Shown here: piece by piece, positions 17,256-25,674 of the stretch | Layout of the letters: each line of letters starts with the position of its first letter | How positions within the stretch are numbered: position 1 is the stretch's first letter | Source: Pseudomonadota bacterium | GTDB taxonomy: Bacteria > Myxococcota_A > UBA796 > SXON01 | DNA: 64,000 nucleotides | Reading direction: 5' to 3' | Assembly: GCA_030685065.1 (NCBI GenBank) | Contig: JAUXQH010000155.1 | Location: forward strand, 1-64,000 | Program-made: the position numbers and the translations under genes | Notes under the pieces: model-generated | Told to the model about the DNA's origin: nothing | The model's input: the letters and a program-made list of their open reading frames with translations, nothing else | Databases searched by the model: none

Positions 17256-17291
17256 CGGGAGGGGCTCATGGGGACGGGCTCATGGGGACGG
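17250..17291 (-). repeat. Triplicated 14-bp repeat forming an ATGA stop/start chain
   Basis: Three tandem 14-bp units (17250-17263, 17264-17277, 17278-17291; plus-strand gctcatcgggaggg, then gctcatggggacgg twice). Read on the minus strand, each unit holds ATGA. The SGNH gene stops at the TGA of the first (17282-17280), where an ATG opens the five-codon ORF MSPSP. That stops at the next ATGA, which opens MSPSR, which stops at the third ATGA, which is the start of the membrane-protein gene (MSPWYRR). The unit is not a multiple of three, so each duplication shifts frame but recreates a stop and start. Confidence 0.8.
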
Positions 17292-18491
17292 GGTCCGGGC
17301 CCACGGATCCAGCGTCTCCGCGAGCACCGCGGCGATCTTCGTGTGCCCGCCGACGGTGGGATGCACCTCGTCCAGGAACATCTGCGCGGCGTCGGTCCCG
17401 ACGAACGCCGCGGGGGTGTCGGCGATCGGCGCGTCGAGGGAGGTCGCGTACGCCCGCATGGCGTCGCGATACTTGTCGCGGAAGTCCCCGACCTCGCCGT
17501 CCGCCGGATCGCGCACGCACGGGAGCACGAGGAAGGCCGTCTTGCCGCCGCCCGCGGCCACCAGGCTCGCCATCGCCGCGAGGTTGGCTTCGTAGTCGGG
17601 GAGCGCCACCCGGAGGGTCGGCGGGCCGTCGGGCCCGTTCGGCGGCGGGGTGCCGGGCGCGTTGGGCGGCGGGCCCCCTGGCGCGTCCGGCGGCCCCTTC
17701 ACCGGCGAGCCACCCGGCGGCTTGGGGGGCATCTCGCCGTTCGCGAGCATCCCGCCCGGCCCGTTGGGACCGCCGTTGACCGGCGGCGGCTCGCCCGGGC
17801 GGTTCGGCGGTGGCGGCCGGCTTCCGGGCGCACCGAGGCCCACGCGGACCTCCTCCACCGCGTCGCCGTAGCGCAGCTCGCCCACCCACTCGCGCAGCAA
17901 CACGTACGCGCTGCTCCGCGCCAGCAGCGGCACCATCGCGGGGAAGCGCGTGGCGTCGGGCCACCGCGCGCCCTGCGCGTCGCTCCAGAGCGTCGCGATG
18001 ACGAGCAGGTCCGGCTCGTAGTCCAGCAGCGACTCCTCCAGGGCGCGGCGTGCCTGCCACGACGACCACCCCGGCGCGCCGCCGTTGAGCACGGTGATGT
18101 GGGGGTCGACTCCCTGAAGCGCCGCTTCGAGCTGGCGCGCGAAGGTGTCCTGGTCCGACACGAGCACGCCGAACACCGTGGAGTCCCCCACGAGGAGCAC
18201 GCGCCGCTCGCCGGCGGGCTTGGCCACGGGGATCTCGGGCCCACGCAAGCCGTGGCTGTTCACCACGGTGCCCCCGGGGATCCCGAACGAGAACTGCCTG
18301 CCCGTTCGCGGGCGCCAGCCGGTCACGACGTTCACCACCATGTTGGGCTCGCCGGGCACGGACTCGCCGGGCATCGCATCCAACGACCGGCGCGCCGGCA
18401 GCAGCTTCCCCCCCACGCGCCTGGCGGTGACCTCCGCGATCCCGGCGACGAGCAGGACGACCGCGAGGGAAAACAGCAGACGTCGCTTCAT
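17280..18491 (-). CDS. Membrane-anchored SGNH/GDSL-hydrolase-fold protein with Pro/Gly/Asn-rich insert
   Basis: 403 residues. An N-terminal anchor (LLFSLAVVLLVAGIAEV) is followed by SHGLRGPEI and block I RVLLVGDSTVFG (nucleophile Ser near residue 103). The C-terminal catalytic Asp/His pair is DEVHPTVGG near residue 380. It is therefore an SGNH hydrolase or O-acyltransferase-type domain acting outside the inner membrane, probably on acylated glycans or lipids. Between the two halves, from about residue 220 to 293, is a low-complexity insert of PPPN, PGG and NGP repeats that is absent from typical members. The ATG overlaps the PabAB stop (ATGA) and its stop begins the repeat chain into the membrane-protein gene. 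Confidence 0.8.
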   Translation of the reverse strand: MKRRLLFSLAVVLLVAGIAEVTARRVGGKLLPARRSLDAMPGESVPGEPNMVVNVVTGWRPRTGRQFSFGIPGGTVVNSHGLRGPEIPVAKPAGERRVLLVGDSTVFGVLVSDQDTFARQLEAALQGVDPHITVLNGGAPGWSSWQARRALEESLLDYEPDLLVIATLWSDAQGARWPDATRFPAMVPLLARSSAYVLLREWVGELRYGDAVEEVRVGLGAPGSRPPPPNRPGEPPPVNGGPNGPGGMLANGEMPPKPPGGSPVKGPPDAPGGPPPNAPGTPPPNGPDGPPTLRVALPDYEANLAAMASLVAAGGGKTAFLVLPCVRDPADGEVGDFRDKYRDAMRAYATSLDAPIADTPAAFVGTDAAQMFLDEVHPTVGGHTKIAAVLAETLDPWARTPSP

Positions 18492-20629
18492 CGGGGGCGC
18501 GTATCCCGGGGCGTCGGGGGCCGGAGAGCGGGGTGCCGGGCGCGCGCCAGGGCGTCCAACACCGCCGCCGCCTTCAGCTCCATCTCGTCCACCTCGGCCT
18601 CGGGATCGGACAACGTCACCACCGCGCCGCCCACTCCCACCGAAGCCTCGCCGCCGGAGAGCACCGCCGCCCGGATGAGCACCGAGAGGTCCGCGGCGCC
18701 GCACAGCGACAGGTACCCGACCGCGCCCGAGTACACCCCCCGTGGCCCCCCCTCCAACGCGTCGAGGAGGGTCATGCTGCGGGCCTTGGGCGCCCCGGTC
18801 ATGGAGCCCGGCGGAAAGGCCGCCTCGAGCACGTCCGTGGCGCCGAGGCCCGCCCGGAGGCGGCCGGTGATCGTGCTGACGAGCTGGTGCACCGTCGCGA
18901 AGCTCTCGACCGCGTAGAGGTTCGGCACCGCGACCGAGCCCGGCTCGCACACGCGACCGAGGTCGTTGCGGAGAAGGTCCACGATCATCAGGTTCTCGGC
19001 GCGGTCCTTCTCGGATGCCCGGAGCCCGTCCCGCGCGGCGGCGTCGGCCGTCGCGTCCCCCTCGCGGCGGCGCGTCCCCTTGATGGGCTGGGCGGTCACG
19101 ACGCCCGCGGCGGTCACGGAAACGAACCTCTCTGGCGACGACGAGAGCACCGCCACCTCTCCGAGATCGAGGAGCGCCGCGAACGGGGCGGGGTTCACCC
19201 GGCGCAACACGCGGTAGGCGACGCCGGGCGGCACGTCGTAAGGGAACCGCACCTCGTTGGTGAGGCAGAGCTCGTAGCTCTCGCCTTCGTGGAGGTGCGC
19301 GCCCGCCGCGTGCACCCGGGCGAGGTACGCCGCGCGGTCGTGCCGCCACGCCAGGGCGAGCGGCGGGCCGGGATCGGGCGGAACGGCGGCGACAGGGGGC
19401 CGGGGGGCCGGCGCGGCCGCGAGGAGCGTCGTGATCGACGCCATCCACGCCCGGTTGTCCACGTGATCGAGCGCGAGCAGGTGGGTGACCCCCTCCAGGT
19501 GGTCGACGATGACGGCGCGGTCGAGGAAGAGGAGCTCGGCGTCCGCACCGCGCGCGGGGTGGGGCACCGGCGCACCCAGATCGGCGCGGAGCTCGTACCC
19601 GAAGACGCCACAGAACCCCAGCGCGAACGGGAGGCCGGCGACGGGAGGCCGGGGGGCCCGGAGCGCGTCGCGGAGGAAGTCGAGCAACCGCTCCTTCCGC
19701 ACTTCCGGGGGGACGCCCGCGCGCTGGATCGTCAAGCTCTGATCGGGCGCGCGATAGGACACCGTGTAAGCGAGTGGTCCCGACGCATCTCCGAGGATGG
19801 ACCACCGCGTCCCGACCGAGGTCGCGGCGCCGTCGAACCAAACGGACGGCGGGACGCTGAAGCGTTGGCCGTGGAGCCACTCCGCGTCCACGGCGCCGGG
19901 CAACGCCGCGTGCAGGAGGGGGGTGGGAGCCCGCACCGGGGAAGAGGGCAACGGGGAGGGAGGCAACGGGGACAGAGGCATGGGGGCGGCCGCCGGGGGC
20001 CGCGGGGGGATCCGGGGGCCCCTCCGTGCGCCCGCGATGGCCACGAAGTTGGCGATCAAGCGCTGGCCCCACCCGCTGGCGATCGACTCCGGGTGGAACT
20101 GCACGCCCCACCACGGCCGCGACGTGTGGCGGAGCGCCATCAGCACGCGATCCGCGTCGTCCGTCCACGCCGTGCCCACGAGCTCTCCGGACGGCCCCCC
20201 CGGGCAGGCTGCGGGCAGATCGACGCAGGCGAGCGAGTGGTAGCGCACCAGCTCCGTGGGCGACGGAATGCCCTCGAAGAGGCCCTGGCCGTCATGCACG
20301 ACCGGGGACGTACGCCCGTGCCGTGGCGACGGCGCGTGGACGACCCGCCCGCCCGCGTGGTGCGCCATCACCTGCATGCCGAGGCACACCCCGAGCACCG
20401 GGGGCCGCCCCTCCGCGAGGGCCTCGGCCGTGAAGCGCGCGTCGGCGCACCGATCCGGGCGCCCCGGACCGGGCGAGAGCACCACCGCGTCGAGCTGCCC
20501 CCAGTCGAGGCTGGCGAGCCGCGCGTCGTCGTGCGCGATCACCGCGGGCAGGCGCCCGGTGCACGCGGCGACGGCGTGGGCGAGGTTCCAGGTGAAGGAG
20601 TCGTGGTGATCGACGAGCAGGACGCGCAC
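18488..20629 (-). CDS. pabAB: Fused aminodeoxychorismate synthase PabA-PabB
   Basis: 713 residues. Residues 1-190 are a class I glutamine amidotransferase (DHHDSFTWNLAH, LSPGPGRPD, GVCLGMQ with Cys82, and FHPES near 179). The chorismate-binding synthase follows, from about residue 230. The decisive motif is PIKGTRRREGD near residue 515: PIKGT with Lys marks aminodeoxychorismate synthase, whereas anthranilate synthase has PIAGT. NLMIVDLLRNDLGRVC, FPPGSMTGAPKARSM and the C-terminal GVGGAVV with DEMELK are also intact. It should make 4-amino-4-deoxychorismate for folate from chorismate and glutamine. No pabC is adjacent. Here PabA is fused N-terminal to PabB, as in actinomycete and eukaryotic enzymes. 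First gene of the unit with the SGNH and flippase-like genes. Confidence 0.92.
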   Translation of the reverse strand: MRVLLVDHHDSFTWNLAHAVAACTGRLPAVIAHDDARLASLDWGQLDAVVLSPGPGRPDRCADARFTAEALAEGRPPVLGVCLGMQVMAHHAGGRVVHAPSPRHGRTSPVVHDGQGLFEGIPSPTELVRYHSLACVDLPAACPGGPSGELVGTAWTDDADRVLMALRHTSRPWWGVQFHPESIASGWGQRLIANFVAIAGARRGPRIPPRPPAAAPMPLSPLPPSPLPSSPVRAPTPLLHAALPGAVDAEWLHGQRFSVPPSVWFDGAATSVGTRWSILGDASGPLAYTVSYRAPDQSLTIQRAGVPPEVRKERLLDFLRDALRAPRPPVAGLPFALGFCGVFGYELRADLGAPVPHPARGADAELLFLDRAVIVDHLEGVTHLLALDHVDNRAWMASITTLLAAAPAPRPPVAAVPPDPGPPLALAWRHDRAAYLARVHAAGAHLHEGESYELCLTNEVRFPYDVPPGVAYRVLRRVNPAPFAALLDLGEVAVLSSSPERFVSVTAAGVVTAQPIKGTRRREGDATADAAARDGLRASEKDRAENLMIVDLLRNDLGRVCEPGSVAVPNLYAVESFATVHQLVSTITGRLRAGLGATDVLEAAFPPGSMTGAPKARSMTLLDALEGGPRGVYSGAVGYLSLCGAADLSVLIRAAVLSGGEASVGVGGAVVTLSDPEAEVDEMELKAAAVLDALARARHPALRPPTPRDTRPR

Positions 20630-20656
20630 GCGCGGCTTCTAGCCGTGCGGTGGCCG

Positions 20657-20684
20657 CGGTGCACAGGGACCACGGTGCACAGGG
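20657..20684. repeat. 12-bp direct repeat between divergent pabAB and ileS
   Basis: cggtgcacaggg occurs at 20657-20668 and again at 20673-20684, a 16-bp period. Each copy contains the palindrome gtgcac. The pair sits in the 132-bp divergent gap, 28 bp from the pabAB start, and is a candidate binding site for a dimeric regulator. No regulator gene is adjacent, and no -35/-10 hexamers are convincing here. Confidence 0.4.
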
Positions 20685-20761
20685 GCGGCTGCGCGCGGGC
20701 AAGGCGGGGCCGCCTCGCGCGGCGGAGCGGGTTAGACGGCGCCTCGCTCCCGAGTACCGCG

Positions 20762-23700
20762 ATGTCCGATATCTATCCCCGTATCGAGTCCTGGGTCGAT
20801 CTGGTCAAGCTCGAGCACGAGGTGCTCGACTTCTGGGGCGAGCACCAGGTGTTCGATCGCCTGCGCGCCCAGAACGCCGGTGGGGAGCCGTGGTCCTTCC
20901 TCGATGGTCCGATCACCGCGAACAACCCCATGGGCGTACACCACGCCTGGGGCCGCACGCTGAAGGACCTGTACTGCCGCTATTGGGCGATGAACGGGCG
21001 CCTGCTCCGCTATCAGAATGGGTTCGACTGCCAGGGCCTCTGGGTCGAGGTCGAGGTCGAGAAGGAGCTTGGCTTCGCGACGAAGCGGGACATCGCGGAG
21101 TTCGGGATCGACAAGTTCGTGCGCGCCTGCAAGGAGCGGGTGCTCACCTTCGCGGCCCGCCAGACCGAGCAGTCGATCCGCCTCGGCTACTGGATGGATT
21201 GGGACGATCCGAAGGTGCTCCTCGAGCTTCGGGACGCGCTCAAGAGCGACGTGCCGACGCTCACGGTCACCGCCACCAGCGGCAAGGATGTCACCGGCAG
21301 CCCCGAGCAGATCGTGTCGCGGCTCGGCACGCCCGAGTTGGGTGGCAGCTACTTCACGTTCTCGAACGAGAACAACTACACCATCTGGGCTTTTCTCAAG
21401 AAGTGCCACGACCAGAAGCACCTCTACCGCGGCACCGACGTCATGCCGTGGTGCTGGCGGTGTGGCACGGGCTTGAGCCAGATGGAGGTCGCCGAGGGGC
21501 GCAAGATCGTCGAGCACGTCTCGCCCTTCGTGCGGTTTCCGTTGCGCGGCCGCGAGAAAGAGGCCCTGCTCGTCTGGACGACCACCCCGTGGACCCTCAC
21601 GAGCAACGTCGCCGCCGCGGTCAACCCCGAGCTCGACTACGTGAAGGTGCGGCACCAGGGTTGGGTGCTCTACCTGGGCAAGGCCGCGTACGAGAAGGCG
21701 CGCGAGCGCAACCTCGAGGCCGCGGGCGAAAAGCGCAGCGCGAAGCTCCCGCGGTTGGAGCAGCTGCTCAAGGGCAGCGGAGAGGTCGAGCTGCTCGGCA
21801 CGCTGAAGGGCCGTGAGCTGGTGGGCCTCGAGTATGACGGTCCGTTCGATCACCTCCCCGCGCAGCAGACCCCCGGCGGCCTCACGCCCACCGGCGGAAA
21901 CGGAACACCCCACCGCGGGATCGACTGTCACCGCGTGCTCGCGTGGGACATGGTCACCGAGGGCGAGGGCACCGGGATCGTGCACATCGCGCCCGGCTGC
22001 GGCGCGGAGGATGCCGCGCTCGGCCTGGTCGAGGGGCTCGTGGCCATCGCGCCGCTCGCCGACACGGGCGAATACATCCAGGGCTTCGGGGAGCTCACGG
22101 GCCGCCACGTGTCGACCGTGGCGGACGACATCGTGAACGACCTGAAGGCGCGAGGCCTCCTGGTCGCGAAGGAGCGGTACCCGCACGTGTATCCCCACTG
22201 CTGGCGCTGCAAGGAAGAGCTCGTGTTCCGCCTCGTGGAGGAGTGGTTCATCGACATGGGCTGGCGCGAGCGCATCCAGGCCTCCGTCCCGAAGATCCAT
22301 TGGATCCCGGCCGACGGCGAGGCCCGGGAGATGGACTGGCTGCGCAACATGGGCGATTGGATGATCTCCAAGAAGCGCTTCTGGGGCCTCGCCCTCCCCA
22401 TCTGGGTGTGTCGTGACTGCAAGGCGTTCGATGTCATCGGGAGCGAGTCCGAGCTGGCCCAACGTGCCATCGCCGGCTGGGAAACGTTCGAGGGCCACAC
22501 CCCCCATCGCCCCTGGGTGGACGCCGTGCAGCTCCGCTGCGCGTGCGGCGGCACCATGGATCGCGTCCCCGACGTGGGGAACCCCTGGTTGGACGCGGGG
22601 ATCGTGCCCTACAGCACGCTGAGCTACACGACCGATCGCGCCTACTGGGAGCGTTGGTTTCCCGCCGAGCTGGTGACGGAGTGTTTTCCTGGCCAGTTCC
22701 GCAACTGGTTCTACGCCCTGCTCTCGATGAGCGCGATGATGGAGGACCGCCCCCCCTTCAAGACGCTCCTCGGCCACGGGCTCGTGCGGGACGAGACCGG
22801 CGAGGAGATGCACAAGTCCAAGGGCAACGCGATCTGGTTCGACGACGCCGCGGAGCAATTCGGCGCGGACTCGATGCGCTGGCTGTACGCCCGCCAGGAC
22901 CCCGTCCAGAACCTGAACTTCGGCCCGAGCCTCCTCCGCGACGTGCGCGGCGGCTTCCTCAACCAACTGTGGAACGTCCAGGCCTTCTTCGGGAACTACG
23001 CCCGCCTCGAGGGCCACGTCCCCGAGGGTCCCGGCGTGCCCTTCGCGGAGCGGCCCGACTTCGACCGCTGGATCCTGAGCGAGCTGCAGGACACGATCGC
23101 GGCCTGCCGCGAGGCGATCGAGACGCACGCGCACCAGGACGCCGCCAAGGCGATCGAGGCCTTCGTCGAGTCGCTCTCCAATTGGTACGTACGTCACAAT
23201 CGCCGCCGGTTCCGGCGCGGCGCGCGGGACGGCCGCTCCGCCTTCGAGACGCTCGAGACCTGCCTCACGACCGTCGTGCGCCTGCTCGCCCCGATGCTCC
23301 CGTTCACGGCCGAGAAGCTCTACCAGAACCTGGTGCGCGGCGCCCACCCCGACGCCCCGATCTCGGTGCACCTCACGACCTACCCCCAGGTGTCGTCGGA
23401 CGCGCGCGACCCCGCCCTCACCGCCCAGATGCGGGCCCTGGTGCGGATCACCACGCTGGCCCTGGCCGCCCGGGACGCGGCCAAGCTGAAGGTGCGCCAG
23501 CCGCTCCAGAGCCTCGTCGTCGGGCCCGCGAACGCCACCGAGCAGGGGGCCGTGCTGCGGTTTCAGGCGATGTTGCGCGAGGATCTCAACGTCAAGAGCG
23601 TAGACGTGCGGGAGCCGAAGACCCCGAGCGCCCTTAACTACCTCGTCAAGCCGGACTTCAAGGCGCTCGGGCCCAAGCTCGGGGACAAGATGGGCGCGGT

Positions 23701-24166
23701 CATCCGCGTGATCGGCACGGAGACCCCCCGCATCCTCGCCGAGCTGCGGCGCGGCGCGGAGAGCGTCACGGTCGAGGTCGACGGAGATCCCGTCGTACTC
23801 GTGCGTGGCGACTTCCTGCTTCAGCCCCAACAGCCGCCCGGGCAGTCCATCGCGGAGGACCGGGGCACCTGGTGCGCCCTCTCCACCGTGATCACGCGGG
23901 ACCTCGAGCTCGAGGGGCTCATGCGCGATCTCCTCCGCCGCCTCCAGGCGATGCGCAAGGAGCTCGGCCTCGAGATCGTCGATCGCGTCACCCTCACCTG
24001 GGACACCGACGACGCCGATCTCGTCGAGGTGCTCGCCACCTGGGCGACCACCCTGCGCGACGATCTGATGGCCACGACGCTCGACCGCGAACCGGGGCTG
24101 GACGCCCCCGTGATCGAGCTGGGTGGGCACTCGTTGCGGTTGCGCATGGCGCGCGTCACGGCCTGA
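20762..24166 (+). CDS. ileS: Isoleucyl-tRNA synthetase, variant HIGH and KMSKS motifs
   Basis: 1134 residues beginning MSDIYPRIES. This is a class I synthetase: N-terminal catalytic segment with ITANNPMGVHHAWGRT near residues 50-65 (HIGH region), CP1 editing domain, SKKRFWGLALPIWVC near 537, EEMHKSKGN near 680 (KMSKS region), and an anticodon-binding domain with SNWYVRHNRRRF near 808. Cys pairs CWRC near 231 and near 480 suggest zinc sites. It charges tRNA-Ile in the cytosol. HIGH reads HHAW, and the first Lys of KMSKS is Glu with the second Lys kept, a pattern of the long (archaeal/eukaryotic-like) IleRS type rather than the E. coli type. This type is often associated with reduced mupirocin sensitivity. 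No T-box is visible in the 130-bp leader. Confidence 0.9.
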   Translation: MSDIYPRIESWVDLVKLEHEVLDFWGEHQVFDRLRAQNAGGEPWSFLDGPITANNPMGVHHAWGRTLKDLYCRYWAMNGRLLRYQNGFDCQGLWVEVEVEKELGFATKRDIAEFGIDKFVRACKERVLTFAARQTEQSIRLGYWMDWDDPKVLLELRDALKSDVPTLTVTATSGKDVTGSPEQIVSRLGTPELGGSYFTFSNENNYTIWAFLKKCHDQKHLYRGTDVMPWCWRCGTGLSQMEVAEGRKIVEHVSPFVRFPLRGREKEALLVWTTTPWTLTSNVAAAVNPELDYVKVRHQGWVLYLGKAAYEKARERNLEAAGEKRSAKLPRLEQLLKGSGEVELLGTLKGRELVGLEYDGPFDHLPAQQTPGGLTPTGGNGTPHRGIDCHRVLAWDMVTEGEGTGIVHIAPGCGAEDAALGLVEGLVAIAPLADTGEYIQGFGELTGRHVSTVADDIVNDLKARGLLVAKERYPHVYPHCWRCKEELVFRLVEEWFIDMGWRERIQASVPKIHWIPADGEAREMDWLRNMGDWMISKKRFWGLALPIWVCRDCKAFDVIGSESELAQRAIAGWETFEGHTPHRPWVDAVQLRCACGGTMDRVPDVGNPWLDAGIVPYSTLSYTTDRAYWERWFPAELVTECFPGQFRNWFYALLSMSAMMEDRPPFKTLLGHGLVRDETGEEMHKSKGNAIWFDDAAEQFGADSMRWLYARQDPVQNLNFGPSLLRDVRGGFLNQLWNVQAFFGNYARLEGHVPEGPGVPFAERPDFDRWILSELQDTIAACREAIETHAHQDAAKAIEAFVESLSNWYVRHNRRRFRRGARDGRSAFETLETCLTTVVRLLAPMLPFTAEKLYQNLVRGAHPDAPISVHLTTYPQVSSDARDPALTAQMRALVRITTLALAARDAAKLKVRQPLQSLVVGPANATEQGAVLRFQAMLREDLNVKSVDVREPKTPSALNYLVKPDFKALGPKLGDKMGAVIRVIGTETPRILAELRRGAESVTVEVDGDPVVLVRGDFLLQPQQPPGQSIAEDRGTWCALSTVITRDLELEGLMRDLLRRLQAMRKELGLEIVDRVTLTWDTDDADLVEVLATWATTLRDDLMATTLDREPGLDAPVIELGGHSLRLRMARVTA

Positions 24167-24172
24167 ACGAAG

Positions 24173-24207
24173 CCGGCCCCGCGCCCCGAAAGGGACCGCG
24201 GGGCCGG
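24173..24207. terminator. Bidirectional terminator-like hairpin between ileS and OmpA gene
   Basis: Perfect 11-bp arms ccggccccgcg (24173-24183) and cgcggggccgg (24197-24207) enclose a second small stem ccc-gaaa-ggg with a GNRA-type tetraloop. It lies in the 60-bp gap between convergent genes and has no T-tract. It is probably shared by both transcripts. Confidence 0.65.
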
Positions 24208-24226
24208 ACGGCAGGTTCGAACGGAG

Positions 24227-25153
24227 CTACTGACCGGCGACCGCGGAGGGCTCGACGATGATCTCGACCCGGCGGTTGTTGGCGCGGCCCTCGGGGGAGG
24301 CGTTGTCCGCGACCGGACGTGTCTCGCCGATCCCGACGGCGCGGATCCGCGCGGCGTCATAGCCGCGCTGCGTCAGGAAGGCGCGCACGGCCTCCGCGCG
24401 GCGCTGGGAGAGGCCCAGGTTGTCCCCGTCGCTTCCCTGCGAGTCGGTGTGACCCTCGATGAGGATGTTGCGCTCCTTCGTCGCCAGGAGCGCATCCGTC
24501 ACCTGGCCGAGCCGCGTCTGCGCCTCGGGCAGGAGCGTGGACTCGTCGGAGCGGAAGAGCACGCTGCCGGAGAGGGTGATGACGAGCCCGCGGGCCTCTT
24601 CCTTGACCGCGGCGAGCTTCGCGAGGGCCGCCATGGCTTCGGCCGCGCGGGTCTCGGCGAGCGCGCGAGCGGTCTCGGAGGCGGCGAGCTGGGCCGTGGT
24701 CTGCGCCCCGGCCGCCTCGGAGGCGGTCAGCTTGGCCGCGGTGGTCGCCGCGACGGTCTGCGTGGCCGCGAGGTCCGACTGGGTCGCGCCAAGCTGGGCC
24801 TTGGTGTCCAGCATGATCACGTCCTGGGTCGCCTGGTACTGGGAGTTGGCGGCGGCCGTCTTCTTCCCTTCGCCAGCCTGGGCCGCGAGGGCCTCGGCGA
24901 GCTCCGCCTTGCGCTGGGCGACGTACGCGAGGTCCAGCGTGTGGAAGCCACGCGGATCGTCCTGGAAGGCCGTCTCGGCGAGCGCGAGGGCTTCTTTGGC
25001 CTTGTGCAGCTCGGCGGGAACGAGCGTGGCCGCCGGTCCGGAGCCCGCTTGTTGGTAGGCGTCCCGGGCGTTGGCGAGCTCGGGGGGGATCTTCGCGGCG
25101 CAGCCACCGAGGAGCCCGGCGACGAGGAGGATGGAGAGGTTCGAACGGATCAC
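24227..25153 (-). CDS. OmpA-family lipoprotein (Pal-like C-terminal domain)
   Basis: 308 residues from a GTG at 25153, inside a GTGA overlap with the upstream gene. The lipoprotein signal is VIRSNLSILLVAGLLGGC. A long Ala/Gln/Thr-rich, probably coiled-coil region (about residues 30-190) precedes the OmpA domain: LVITLSGSVLFRSDESTLLPEA, then ILIEGHTDSQGSDGDN and ASPEGRANNRRVEIIVE. The Asp of HTDS and the Arg of NNRRVE are the known diaminopimelate-binding residues, so it should tether the outer membrane to peptidoglycan. The coiled coil could span the periplasm. It is paired with a DUF4398 lipoprotein, a common arrangement. Confidence 0.88.
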   Translation of the reverse strand: MIRSNLSILLVAGLLGGCAAKIPPELANARDAYQQAGSGPAATLVPAELHKAKEALALAETAFQDDPRGFHTLDLAYVAQRKAELAEALAAQAGEGKKTAAANSQYQATQDVIMLDTKAQLGATQSDLAATQTVAATTAAKLTASEAAGAQTTAQLAASETARALAETRAAEAMAALAKLAAVKEEARGLVITLSGSVLFRSDESTLLPEAQTRLGQVTDALLATKERNILIEGHTDSQGSDGDNLGLSQRRAEAVRAFLTQRGYDAARIRAVGIGETRPVADNASPEGRANNRRVEIIVEPSAVAGQ

Positions 25154-25530
25154 TTGGCACCCCCGGGGGCATACGGATTTTCGGATTGGAGCTTGCGGAC
25201 GCGATCCATCGCGGCCTGGGCCGCGGTCTTCTCGGCATCGGCCCGCGACAGGGCGATGGCGAGCTCGGCGTCCGCCTCGGCGCGGAGGAGCATCGACTTC
25301 GCCTCGTCCTCGTCGCCCTTTTCGTTGAGCGCGGTGGCGGCCTCCAGCTCCTCCTTCGCGAGCTGGAGGTGCAGGGAAGCCTGCGGAACCTCGGGGGCTC
25401 CGAGCTCCTCCGCGGAGCGGATGGCGGCGGTGGAACCCTCCGTGTAGAGCGGCTTGGTCGTGGCGCAACCCGCCGCATTGGCGCCGATCGCGATCAGCAG
25501 CAATCCGGGGGTGAGGAATGAGAGGTTCAT
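25150..25530 (-). CDS. DUF4398-type small lipoprotein
   Basis: 126 residues. The signal MNLSFLTPGLLLIAIGANAAGC is followed by a highly helical, Ala/Glu-rich mature part (ASLHLQLAKEELEAATAL, then DEDEAKSMLLRAEADAELA) typical of DUF4398 lipoproteins, which form TPR-like helical hairpins. Their function is unknown, but they are regularly encoded immediately upstream of an OmpA-type lipoprotein, as here (GTGA overlap). The in-frame ATG 19 codons upstream lacks signal character, so the ATG at 25530 is chosen. The 143 bp between this start and the glucan synthase stop probably holds the promoter. Confidence 0.8.
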   Translation of the reverse strand: MNLSFLTPGLLLIAIGANAAGCATTKPLYTEGSTAAIRSAEELGAPEVPQASLHLQLAKEELEAATALNEKGDEDEAKSMLLRAEADAELAIALSRADAEKTAAQAAMDRVRKLQSENPYAPGGAK

Positions 25531-25674
25531 GTTTGCCTGCCTTCTTGGGTGCGAAGAGTCTGAAGTGTCAGAACCGAACCTATGCAAGTCAGGCCGAACG
25601 CAACGTCTCTGTTGTCGAGCAAATACTTCCGATTCAGGTCACTTGCTTGTTTCTGTCACGCGCCTGTCAGCGGT

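Noticed and set aside
20762..20764. T-box or other tRNA-sensing leader for ileS
   Set aside because: The leader is at most 130 bp, lacks the T-box sequence, and no long specifier stem is apparent.
25653..25669. Direct repeat ctgtca-N5-ctgtca upstream of the DUF4398 gene
   Set aside because: The 11-bp phasing is suggestive, but six-base units are too short to claim an operator without other copies or a regulator, and no promoter hexamers are placed to match.
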